Virus record (IMG/VR): IMGVR_UViG_3300010885_032796
Location: 56,050 to 120,049 of that record
Strand: one strand, 5' to 3'
DNA from: a virus
Length of the DNA stretch: 64,000 bases
Below the pieces are notes generated by a model. That model searched no databases. It was not told the DNA's origin and saw only the letters and a list, made by a program, of their open reading frames with translations. Positions 1-8,201 of the stretch are shown in pieces. The position numbers and the translations under genes were made by a program. How positions within the stretch are numbered: the first letter of the stretch is position 1; each line of letters opens with the position of its first letter.

Positions 1-3000
1 TCTACCGGCCGCTGCTCTGCGTACGATACTGACGTGCCCATGCCCTGTTGGTGTGCTTGTTGCGTGGCTTCTGGTGTCATACCTACTGTCGGTGTTTGCT
101 GCTCATTTTTGTCTATTGCTGTAACAAGCCGGTCAAAATTTTGTGCTTCAGCGCCACTCAATCCAATTCCATATTTACTGAGTGCGCTGTTGTTGAGCCC
201 CTTCATTCTTTCAAGGGCCGCTTTGCGTTCGGCCGCTGGCAACTTGTTGAACATATCAACAGCCGCTTGGTCTGGAATAGTAAGCAACTGCGCACGCAAG
301 CCGCGCTTATCTTTATCCTGCATTATGGCGGCAAACGTGCCGCCAGTCGGATCTTGGCTTATGTCCTGCAACAGTTTTTTCTGTTCTGCTGTCAGTTCTT
401 TCTTAACGCCCAGTTTGTCGTAATCGTAGTTCAGCTGACCGTCTGAGCTCACGCCAGTTACGTTGCCAACAGCAGCGGCTGCTGCCGCCGCCTCTGCTTC
501 TCTCGCGGCCCGCGCTTCGGGTGTTTGCTCCAGCCCCGCGCTCTCTAGCCCGCCAAGTCGTGAAGCTTCTCTAAGCGACTTGGACAACGCCAGCGCCTCT
601 TCTTGTCGCTGCTTAGACAGCCCACCGCCAAAAAAGCCGCCTTTGATTTTCTTTTCAAATCCCGCTGAGTCGCTATCAAGGGCCAGCTTTGCAAATTCTT
701 TGATATCTTTTTCACTAGCCCTCGGCCCAAGGAACTGCTGCGCCATAGCGCGCGCGCCAGCTGCCACGTGCTCTGGCGTGCCGATGTTATGCGCGTTAAA
801 AATGATGTTGGCGCGTTGTTTTTCAGCGTCGCTTTTTGCATTCTGGTACATACTACTTGCAACTTTAAGCCCGCCTCGCATTTCGGGCGCATACCGCTGC
901 AAGATATCTTCACCAAATTGCACGTTACCCACGCGCTTTAACGAGTCACTGAAGCTACCGGACTTGCCTTCCCCCAGACGATCCAATTCTTCGCCAATAC
1001 GCTGCGATAACGCCGCTTCGTTTCCGGCAGAGACAGCAGCGCTTTGGTCTGCTTGCGCGCTAACAGTACCGCGCTGTTGTTCTGCCGCTTTGAGCACTTT
1101 TTCTGCGTACGTCTGCGTATGCGCTGCCATGTTGCGCCCGGTTGTGTACGTTAGCCGCGCGCTCATTTCGCCGTATATGGTGTTAAACCCAGTCGCACGT
1201 TCCGATTCGGTTTTCCCCACCATATGTTCGAGATGTTGCTGCGCCATAGCTTTTGCTTTTGAGGCGCTATGTCCGCCGCCGGCTTTAGACATGAAGTGCT
1301 CGGTCAGTATTTCTTTACTGCGGCGCTCCATTACTTTTGCTCGCGAGTCTGCCGACATGTCCGCTGTTTCGTCCATGATGACGTCGGCTAGTTTTCTAGT
1401 TAACAGCGTAGACGTCTGCTCACTGCGATTGCGGTATTCTGTGTCTGACATGCCGCTAGGCTTTAACGCCTGCTTTGCCTCTTTTGACGACAATCTACCG
1501 CGCATTTCGCCGCTGCTTGTTACTGACGCGTCGTTCAACAGGCGCTCTCGTTGAATTCGCATGCCGTAATCGGTCGTTGTGTAGGCTTCCGTATTTTCTT
1601 TGTCTCGAAAATACGCGTAGAGCTGTGCGTTAGACGCACCAGACTCGCGGGCCATGTTAAACACGCCGCTTACACCACGCTTAGCGGCCATTTCGGTAAG
1701 ATTGACAGTCTTGCCGTTATACTCATACGTAGCCGCACCTTTGCGGTATGCTTCTACGGCAGCTGCCAGTTCGGTGCCCTTGTACTTATCTGGGCTTTCG
1801 CTGACCACGCGATTTAGGGTCGCTAACGACTGCCCAATACTAGATTTGTCGCCGCGTAGGCTGAGCATGCGCCTATTCTGTTCGGCTTCTGCTCGGTTCA
1901 TTTTCCCTGCGCCCGCGGTGTCAAACATACCCGCGTCGGCCATTGCTTTTCCGCCAAGATTGCGCATCGCCTGTCCGCGATCAACAGTGCTTTCAGACAG
2001 CCCAATTTGTTGGCCGTAATTAAGGTCTTGTTGATGCGTTGCGACTAATTCAGCTGCGGACATGCCAGTCTGCCGCGCGACTACGCGCATCTCACGAACG
2101 AGCTTTTCGACCTTTTGCGGCGACAGCGCTGTTTGCGCGCCATTTGTTAACTGTTGCAACGCAGCCATTAACTCTGGCACTGGCGCGTTTGGCCGCCCGT
2201 TGTCGCCAAAAATTTCTCGCATTGCTGCAAGTGCGCCGGTATGTTCTTTGACAATTCTGCCCGCACGTCGCGCGTCGAGCGCATTTGCGGCGGTAGAGAA
2301 ACCGCCCATTTGCTCAATCTCTTCTGCAGATTTAGAGCGCGGATCATTTTTGCTGAACTTGTCAATTTCTTTAAACGTTGTTTGCAGTTGCGTTTTATAC
2401 TTACCGACTTTTTGCGCAAGTATGCCTTTACGTTCATCGCCATTCGCGGCTGCGTAATCTGAGTCTGTTGCCATTAAATCATCGTGGCCAAACTTTTCCG
2501 CCATGCGCTGTATTGTCTTGTCGTCGCGTTTTGCCGTGCCCATGACACGCACACGCTCCGCTGCCGTCATACCGCCAAGACTGCGCGACAACTTGCCCTG
2601 TTGAAAGAGCGTTTTTGTTATTTCACCGGCAGCGATTCCGCCAAAACCGTGCATTTCATCAAGGTTAGCGTCTTCGCCAAACATCGTGTCGTGCATCTGC
2701 GTCGAAAAACTATCCAACGACGCAGCCGACATACGCCGCGCGCCCGTAGCCGCGTCTGGTCGGTAAAATCCCATGCTGTGCACGGCTGCGGCAGTAGCTG
2801 AAGGATCGCCACGCCGGCCAAACATAACGCCTTCTAGGTTCTCTGGCCCTATTTGCTGAGCCATAAAACTTTTGAACACCGGGTTATTCAACACAGCCGC
2901 GCCTGTATGGGCGTTAGCTATGTCTAGCTTCGAGGCTGGTTTTCCACCGTTTTTGGCAGCTTCAAAACCCAGCAGCTTTTTGGCTACCTCGGCGTTACCC

Positions 3001-3254
3001 GCAGCGTTGGCCGTAGCAATGGCCTGCTCGCCGGCTTGTTGATATTGCGCAGCCCGGAACGTGTCGGTTAGCGCTTGGCCGGGGTTTTGGTTGGCTAAGA
3101 AAGCATCTGGACCGCCCAAGCCGCGTACAAGCCCGGGGCCGTAAGTATTGGCCAGATACCCAAATGCGTTATCTATCTGGTACGGATTGCCCACAGGCGA
3201 GTACGCTGGCGCGGAGTACGGCTGCTGTATCCGGTTTGTAACGTATCCAGCCAT
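1..3254 (-). CDS. Large Ala-rich virion protein, tape-measure candidate (3' end cut off)
   Basis: An open frame begins at ATG 3254 (MAGYVTNRIQQPYSAPAYSP...) behind a GAGG ribosome site and runs off the left edge without a stop, giving more than 1,080 residues. The protein is rich in Ala, Glu, Lys and Gln, looks mostly helical, and has an Ala run near the visible end. I see no enzyme motif. It directly follows a pair of overlapping genes that look like tail assembly chaperones, which in many tailed phages precede the tape measure protein. That position, the size and the helical composition are the basis for the call. It could also be another large internal tail or virion protein. Confidence 0.6.
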   Translation of the reverse strand, partial: MAGYVTNRIQQPYSAPAYSPVGNPYQIDNAFGYLANTYGPGLVRGLGGPDAFLANQNPGQALTDTFRAAQYQQAGEQAIATANAAGNAEVAKKLLGFEAAKNGGKPASKLDIANAHTGAAVLNNPVFKSFMAQQIGPENLEGVMFGRRGDPSATAAAVHSMGFYRPDAATGARRMSAASLDSFSTQMHDTMFGEDANLDEMHGFGGIAAGEITKTLFQQGKLSRSLGGMTAAERVRVMGTAKRDDKTIQRMAEKFGHDDLMATDSDYAAANGDERKGILAQKVGKYKTQLQTTFKEIDKFSKNDPRSKSAEEIEQMGGFSTAANALDARRAGRIVKEHTGALAAMREIFGDNGRPNAPVPELMAALQQLTNGAQTALSPQKVEKLVREMRVVARQTGMSAAELVATHQQDLNYGQQIGLSESTVDRGQAMRNLGGKAMADAGMFDTAGAGKMNRAEAEQNRRMLSLRGDKSSIGQSLATLNRVVSESPDKYKGTELAAAVEAYRKGAATYEYNGKTVNLTEMAAKRGVSGVFNMARESGASNAQLYAYFRDKENTEAYTTTDYGMRIQRERLLNDASVTSSGEMRGRLSSKEAKQALKPSGMSDTEYRNRSEQTSTLLTRKLADVIMDETADMSADSRAKVMERRSKEILTEHFMSKAGGGHSASKAKAMAQQHLEHMVGKTESERATGFNTIYGEMSARLTYTTGRNMAAHTQTYAEKVLKAAEQQRGTVSAQADQSAAVSAGNEAALSQRIGEELDRLGEGKSGSFSDSLKRVGNVQFGEDILQRYAPEMRGGLKVASSMYQNAKSDAEKQRANIIFNAHNIGTPEHVAAGARAMAQQFLGPRASEKDIKEFAKLALDSDSAGFEKKIKGGFFGGGLSKQRQEEALALSKSLREASRLGGLESAGLEQTPEARAAREAEAAAAAAAVGNVTGVSSDGQLNYDYDKLGVKKELTAEQKKLLQDISQDPTGGTFAAIMQDKDKRGLRAQLLTIPDQAAVDMFNKLPAAERKAALERMKGLNNSALSKYGIGLSGAEAQNFDRLVTAIDKNEQQTPTVGMTPEATQQAHQQGMGTSVSYAEQRPV

Positions 3255-3261
3255 GGCAGCC

Positions 3262-3648
3262 TCAATTGTTGTCCGCAACCATTTTTTTGTACCGCTCAAT
3301 CAATTCGGCGGTTTCGCTGTCTATTATTGTATCGTTTTGCCCTGTAGATGACGGCGCTGCCGTTTTTGCCCACGGAAACGTTATTTGCCGCAATTCACTG
3401 AGTAATTCAACTGTTTCTTGTTTAGTCTGTTTGAAACTGTCCTCAGTCAGATTACCGTGAGCCAACAACGCAAGGCGATGCGCGTAAGTATCGCGCAACA
3501 CCGACAAATTTTCTTTTCTCGCTACTTCGGACAGCAACAGCTGGTGCTTTATTCGCCATTTGGTGTTTCGGGGATCGGCACCGGTGTAGTCCATTACACC
3601 AGTCGCGGCAGCGCGCACCATCATCGCTGCTATTCGATCCCTGTCCAA
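3262..3648 (-). CDS. Probable frameshift extension of the tail assembly chaperone
   Basis: A 128-codon frame whose first possible start is TTG at 3648; the first ATG is only at codon 9. It lies in the -1 frame relative to the upstream 339-residue gene and overlaps its last 19 bases. A TGA at 3660-3658 closes the frame just upstream, so any shift must occur between there and the upstream stop. The absence of a good start or ribosome site, plus the location just before the tape-measure-like gene, suggests it is translated as a -1 frameshift fusion (gpG-GT style). Independent translation from TTG or the internal ATG is the alternative. The product is helical with no known domain visible. Confidence 0.65.
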   Translation of the reverse strand: MDRDRIAAMMVRAAATGVMDYTGADPRNTKWRIKHQLLLSEVARKENLSVLRDTYAHRLALLAHGNLTEDSFKQTKQETVELLSELRQITFPWAKTAAPSSTGQNDTIIDSETAELIERYKKMVADNN

Positions 3649-4649
3649 AAACTTGGCTCAAGCGCTACAGCTTCCAGAGCCTCTACAAGCCGCTGAAACC
3701 GCCGCAACTGCGCTTGCACAATCCTGCGCGTTACTTCGTGTGCCAGTGCTGTTTTGTTAAGCGTGGCGCGCATTGTGACAAGCGCAGTTTCGTTTTGTTT
3801 ATCCGCAGGTGGCGTAAATACAACGTCTGCTAATTCTGGGTGCATCAGTACAGGTTTTCCGCGGCTGTCGATAATGCGTTCCAGAGAACAAGCCATTCGA
3901 TACTCGGCAAACCGCACAAACCACTCAGACTCAGACAGGATGTCGCCGGCTGCTTGATCTAGCAGCAATTGGCGCTGCACCAAAAAATTCTCGTCAGCAA
4001 GCATGCTTCGAAACGTCACAATCATTTTTCCGCCGGCAATCTCGTAATCGCGACGAAACCGCGCGCCGCCGAGCAGCACAGCGATGAAATCTTCTTTGTC
4101 GTTCTCGGCAATTTCTACGTCAAATTTCTGTTTCATGTCCCAGCCGCAACGAGGACAAAACGGCAACACTGGCTCTGGCCCGCCAAGACCCGCGTCTGCC
4201 GCCCCCTCAATTGTCGGGTCAATTGGCGCGTCCGGCGCTGCTTCTGGGGTCGCCGCCGCTGTTGGCTCTGGCGCTACAGTAGCTGGCGCTGTTACGTTGG
4301 CGCGGTCGTCGACAATTTGCGGGGTTTCTTGAAGAAACTTCTGGTACACCTCACGTACACTCGGCGACATATTGGCGGTCTGTGCTTCTAGTTGTTGCGC
4401 CGCAGCGTTGTTAGCCTCGACATTTATTGCGGCCGCAAGCACATTTTTTACCTGTGCAATGTCGTCGGGCTGCATGTCCTCAATTGCGATAAGCACGTCG
4501 CTACGCGCGGAGGCTGTTGGCAGGCGATCTTTGATCTGCACTAGCAGTTCGCCTAATGTGTGCGGAATAGGCTGTCCGTCTTGCCAGCCAAACTGCGTCA
4601 GCGTTTTTTTCGTGAAGTCAGACAGGTACGCGCTTTCGATAAGTTCCAC
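3630..4649 (-). CDS. Probable tail assembly chaperone
   Basis: A 339-residue protein with a helical N-terminal part (about 1-115), an Ala/Pro/Thr-rich linker (about 120-165), then a short CPRCGW motif (about 170) and a compact C-terminal region (about 175-339). It sits after the spike gene and directly before the overlapping -1 frame and the tape-measure-like gene, which is the usual place of a tail assembly chaperone. The TAG stop lies just after the T-rich slip candidate. The CPRCGW motif has only one CxxC pair, so a full zinc site is not evident. The function is inferred from position; I do not recognise the sequence family with certainty. Confidence 0.55.
   Translation of the reverse strand: MELIESAYLSDFTKKTLTQFGWQDGQPIPHTLGELLVQIKDRLPTASARSDVLIAIEDMQPDDIAQVKNVLAAAINVEANNAAAQQLEAQTANMSPSVREVYQKFLQETPQIVDDRANVTAPATVAPEPTAAATPEAAPDAPIDPTIEGAADAGLGGPEPVLPFCPRCGWDMKQKFDVEIAENDKEDFIAVLLGGARFRRDYEIAGGKMIVTFRSMLADENFLVQRQLLLDQAAGDILSESEWFVRFAEYRMACSLERIIDSRGKPVLMHPELADVVFTPPADKQNETALVTMRATLNKTALAHEVTRRIVQAQLRRFQRLVEALEAVALEPSFWTGIE
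3645..3653 (-). promoter_or_regulatory. Candidate -1 ribosomal slippery site
   Basis: On the minus strand the upstream gene reads AGT TTT TGG here. A Phe tRNA on TTT can slip back one base onto TTT within the run of five T's and continue as TTG in the frame of the 128-codon gene. It is not a canonical X XXY YYZ heptamer, because the A-site codon does not re-pair perfectly. The site falls inside the only window (TGA at 3660, TAG at 3632-3630) where the two frames can be joined. Confidence 0.45.
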
Positions 4650-4659
4650 TGGTTACTCC

Positions 4660-7536
4660 TTAGCGTCCAATAATGGGGTAGTTGCCGTTAATCTTTTTCT
4701 TCTGACTGGCATTGCTTTTGAACGACGGCGCTTTGTACGCGTCGTTCAGGTTATCTACAGCGCCGCGGTCTTTATCCCGCAGTGCGCCGCCGTTGTTTTC
4801 AACAATGCCCATATCCTGTTCAATATACGCATCGTTGTCGGCAAGCCATTTTTTGCCCGGGAACGGCCAAGTCTCGTCGCAGATCTTAGACTTAACTGGC
4901 TTCTCTGTCCACTTGTCTAGGCTGGCGTTGCCTATTCGCGCCATTTGCTGCCACCGGTCTTCATACAGCAAGAAGTCTGGAATGGCGTACTGCTCGTCAG
5001 TCCTGAATGAGAACTCCATAATGTCGACAACGCGGTCATTTCCGGGTTGTTTGTCGTCGTACCACAGTTGGCCCAGATACGTTTCGTCGACGTTTGTGCC
5101 CAGCTCTGGTAGCGTCTTGTCGATGTAATCGCGTACCTTGTCAATGCCTTCGTTGACCTGCGTCTGGCATTTGTCGTCACATGGCGCCACAAACTGCGCG
5201 CCTTTTGCGGCGGCTTTTGTGATGATGTGCCCCTTGCTGGCCAGAAAACCAATCGAGCCGTTGCAGAGCACATTGCCGTTGAGAATGATATCTTTATCAA
5301 TCCCCAGCGGCCCGTTTAGCAGCGTAAAACCGCCACGGAACATGTTCGACTTCGTAACTGGGCCTTCTTCAGTTGGCTTAAAGAAGTGCAGGATCTCGCC
5401 GTCTTCAGAGACGTAGTTGTACATAGCCTGCGACTTCGTGACGATATCTGCTGTGCCCTTACCGGCGTCTAGCATGATATTGCCGGCGCCGCTATTCTCG
5501 CCATCAACTGTGCGCAGGTACATCTGGTTACCGAGCGCGACAATATTGGAGTTGGGCGCCCGCAGCACTACCCCGCCAAATTGCACGTCGTCACCGCACT
5601 TTTCGAAGTCATACGTCTTTTTGGCTGACCGGCTCTCGATAAGCACGCCGCCGTCATTGTTGCCGTTGCCAGCCATCACCATGACGTGCTTTTCGCTCTT
5701 GATGCGCACACTTTGCTTGGTTGTCGAAACGTCTACGCCCTCGTTAGCTCGCAGCACGCAGTTACCGCCAGCCCACATTTGCGCGTCACGGCCCGACTTG
5801 ATCCAAACGTCTCCGGGCGCAGAAAGCACAAGGCAGCCGGCAGACATGCGAATTTCAGCACCATAGCCGTCTCCGATGACAACGCTGCCGTCTTCCAGCA
5901 ACGACACAAAGCTTTCTGTCTCGTAGAAGTTCTGTTTGCCGTAGCGGTGGTCGATATTCAGCGAAACAGGCTGCGGCTCTTTCAGGTACATAGAGCCTTT
6001 GAGCGAGCTAAAGTCAGGCAGGCGCTGGTTGCATGTTGCGTACTCCAGCTCAGACTGTTCCCACGTTTTGTAGTCTTTGGTGTGCCAGTAAAACGGGTGC
6101 AGGCCGGAGTAGTTGAACAGGTAGCCGTGAAGGTCTAAAACAGCCGCTGCGCGCTGTAGGTTAGGGTGCGCGCTGTCTGTAGTCTGGATGTCGCCCGTAA
6201 TCTTGTGCTCAGGGCCGTTGCCGTACTTACTGGCGGCTTTGTACGCTTGTTCGGTGTCGTCGCCCTTGCCAGACTCGGGTCGCTTGAGACGCTGCGGCAT
6301 AGGGAGCAGCATGCGTTTAGATATCACAATCCCCTTGGCCGACGCTATGAACCGCCGCCCGTCTTGCCCGGTGTTGTCTTCAGCCAGCCCGTAAGCTGGT
6401 TTTTCTTCGTGCGTACGGGATTTGTCTTTACCGTTACCGGGGGCATCTGGCGCAAAACCACCTGTACTTGTGACTTTGGAGTCGTACGGCTGTGGCGGCG
6501 TACCAGCTGTATCGGGCTTGTAGGTCCAGAAATCAAGGCCCTGTGGCGGCGCGTGGACCACAGTTCGTCCGCCTTGCCCCAGATAACCAAAAAACTTCTG
6601 GGTGCGGTGATACGGCTGCTGGAACTCGTTTTTGTTTTCCCAGTGCGAGTAGTGGGGTCTGCCTAGTGTGTTGTGGTAATCATCGGGCATGTAGACTTCA
6701 ATGCCGTCACCGGGTTTCAACATCCCGACAGCTTCCCACGGATATGGCGAGTAACCGTTTGTGTCGTTGCACTCTGCCTGATCCATGTAGGCGTCACGCT
6801 CGCTGCCAGCTGTCCACACCTGCAGGTTGTAGCCAGCCACGCGCAGCAACTGATCGTGGTAGAACCCGTAAATACCGCAAAACTCATTTACGGCAAGCTG
6901 CAGCATGAAGTCGTCAATGCTTAGCCGAATGCCGGTTGTTGAGATAGCGCCCCACTCGCCGGCAAGCGTAGCGTCGAACGGCCGCCAGTTGCTCCAATCA
7001 ACCATCTGACCGTTGAGCCGCTCTTTGATGTATTTCTTGTGGCAGTCGTCGACACGCTTGCGCGACGCCTGCGCGATGTAATCGTGGTACGCGCCACGAC
7101 CAGTGCCCAGTACGCTAGGGTACGCGCCAAGGATGAACGCCTGCCCGATTTTGTCGTGCAGCATAATAATTACAGACGTGCCGGGCGTGTACGTATTAAT
7201 TGACGTAGCGCCAAGGCAATTATTGCTTGTGTGCGTTGTCGCCTGCGCAATTACAGGCGCACGACCCTTCTCGACGAACACCTTGTAGCAATTCGCTATT
7301 GCTGTTCCGTCGACAATTTTGCCTAGACACACCCGGCCGGTGTCCTGAAACCCAAGCTTAAATCCGCATAGCTTAGAGAGCGGATCTGCTGCCGCCACAC
7401 CTTGATTGCCGTTAGGCGGACTGGCAAATTGCGTATTGTTCTGCAGCCGCCTAACAGCCTGTGTCGGGTCGTAAGCGTACTGCGACGCGGAAGCCATAGG
7501 TTGCCCCACCGGCTTCGAAGGCGGATTGCTGCTCAT
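4660..7536 (-). CDS. Baseplate spike / hub-like protein with beta-helix-like region
   Basis: A 958-residue protein. Residues about 75-145 (around GTSVIIMLHDKIGQAFILGA) resemble the OB-fold of tail spike and VgrG-like proteins. Residues about 530-720 form repeated short beta segments of the kind seen in spike beta-helices (for example MSAGCLVLSAPGDVWIKSG, VLRAPNSNIVALG, YLRTVDG). A mixed region with many aromatic residues links them. It follows the tube gene, as expected for a central spike or baseplate protein. I infer a puncturing or hub role. No lysozyme domain is visible, unlike T4 gp5. Confidence 0.6.
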   Translation of the reverse strand: MSSNPPSKPVGQPMASASQYAYDPTQAVRRLQNNTQFASPPNGNQGVAAADPLSKLCGFKLGFQDTGRVCLGKIVDGTAIANCYKVFVEKGRAPVIAQATTHTSNNCLGATSINTYTPGTSVIIMLHDKIGQAFILGAYPSVLGTGRGAYHDYIAQASRKRVDDCHKKYIKERLNGQMVDWSNWRPFDATLAGEWGAISTTGIRLSIDDFMLQLAVNEFCGIYGFYHDQLLRVAGYNLQVWTAGSERDAYMDQAECNDTNGYSPYPWEAVGMLKPGDGIEVYMPDDYHNTLGRPHYSHWENKNEFQQPYHRTQKFFGYLGQGGRTVVHAPPQGLDFWTYKPDTAGTPPQPYDSKVTSTGGFAPDAPGNGKDKSRTHEEKPAYGLAEDNTGQDGRRFIASAKGIVISKRMLLPMPQRLKRPESGKGDDTEQAYKAASKYGNGPEHKITGDIQTTDSAHPNLQRAAAVLDLHGYLFNYSGLHPFYWHTKDYKTWEQSELEYATCNQRLPDFSSLKGSMYLKEPQPVSLNIDHRYGKQNFYETESFVSLLEDGSVVIGDGYGAEIRMSAGCLVLSAPGDVWIKSGRDAQMWAGGNCVLRANEGVDVSTTKQSVRIKSEKHVMVMAGNGNNDGGVLIESRSAKKTYDFEKCGDDVQFGGVVLRAPNSNIVALGNQMYLRTVDGENSGAGNIMLDAGKGTADIVTKSQAMYNYVSEDGEILHFFKPTEEGPVTKSNMFRGGFTLLNGPLGIDKDIILNGNVLCNGSIGFLASKGHIITKAAAKGAQFVAPCDDKCQTQVNEGIDKVRDYIDKTLPELGTNVDETYLGQLWYDDKQPGNDRVVDIMEFSFRTDEQYAIPDFLLYEDRWQQMARIGNASLDKWTEKPVKSKICDETWPFPGKKWLADNDAYIEQDMGIVENNGGALRDKDRGAVDNLNDAYKAPSFKSNASQKKKINGNYPIIGR

Positions 7537-7592
7537 TATGCCACCAAATGGTGTGGTTACGGGCTGTTGCCCAAGGCGTATAGCCTAATACC

Positions 7593-7629
7593 ATAAACGG
7601 CGGTCGCGTAAAACGCAACCGCCGTTTAT
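7593..7629 (-). terminator. Hairpin between tube and spike genes
   Basis: Perfect 12-bp arms ATAAACGGCGGT / ACCGCCGTTTAT around a 13-base loop. Both strands carry T-rich sequence after the stem (stronger on plus), so it could end transcription in either direction. It lies in the 158-base gap between the tube and spike genes. Confidence 0.6.
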
Positions 7630-7694
7630 TTTGTCTTCCATTACAGTTAGCGCCGCAAAAATTAAACGCGCGGCTAAACTGCTATCGTGCTTGC

Positions 7695-8165
7695 TCAGGT
7701 CTGGGCGTAATCAAGATCCAGAAACATAAACGCCAAATTTTCGCTGACCACTACTTCTTGCGCGGACACGCTGCCGCCAATGCTGGTCAGTGTTGCGCTC
7801 TTTAATTCGTAGGACAGGCTTGCTTTGTTTTTGCCGCAGGCAGAACTAGACATTCCCAGCTTAAGGTGCGCCGGCGTGCACATATTTCCGTACGCCGTAA
7901 CCATAGCCCCGAAGTTTTTTGAGCCGCTAACGAGTCGCGTGATCTGCGCCTGCCCTTGGCGCCGATTACCAGAATAATACACGTTTGCCGACCCAATTTC
8001 ATACAGCATGTTAATTTGACGCGTTAACGTAAATTGAATCTGCTGCACAAGTGCGCCTGTGCCGTCGCCAACGCCGTTGGGCAACGTTAACGTCAGATCT
8101 TCTGCGCGAAAAGATCCGCCGTGCGTTTGAAAAGGAAGCGCTGCTGAACCAAAAACTGAGGCCAT
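7695..8165 (-). CDS. Tail tube protein
   Basis: A 156-residue protein that directly follows the sheath gene, the standard order in contractile-tailed phages. The sequence alternates beta strands (LTLTLPNGVG, QIQFTLTRQINMLYEIGS, SLSYELKSATLTSIGGSV), which fits the simple beta-barrel of gp19-like tube subunits, and the length is typical. The tube forms the inner channel inside the sheath. The call rests on the neighbour and fold-like pattern more than on a specific motif. Confidence 0.75.
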   Translation of the reverse strand: MASVFGSAALPFQTHGGSFRAEDLTLTLPNGVGDGTGALVQQIQFTLTRQINMLYEIGSANVYYSGNRRQGQAQITRLVSGSKNFGAMVTAYGNMCTPAHLKLGMSSSACGKNKASLSYELKSATLTSIGGSVSAQEVVVSENLAFMFLDLDYAQT

Positions 8166-8201
8166 AGTTCACCTAATGGTTGTGAGATGTGCGTACAAAC
8201 C

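Noticed and set aside
463-1554. Long open frames on the plus strand
   Set aside because: They are antisense to the long minus-strand gene, are Ser/Cys/Arg-rich as expected for shadow frames, and lack ribosome sites. The same holds for every other plus-strand frame.
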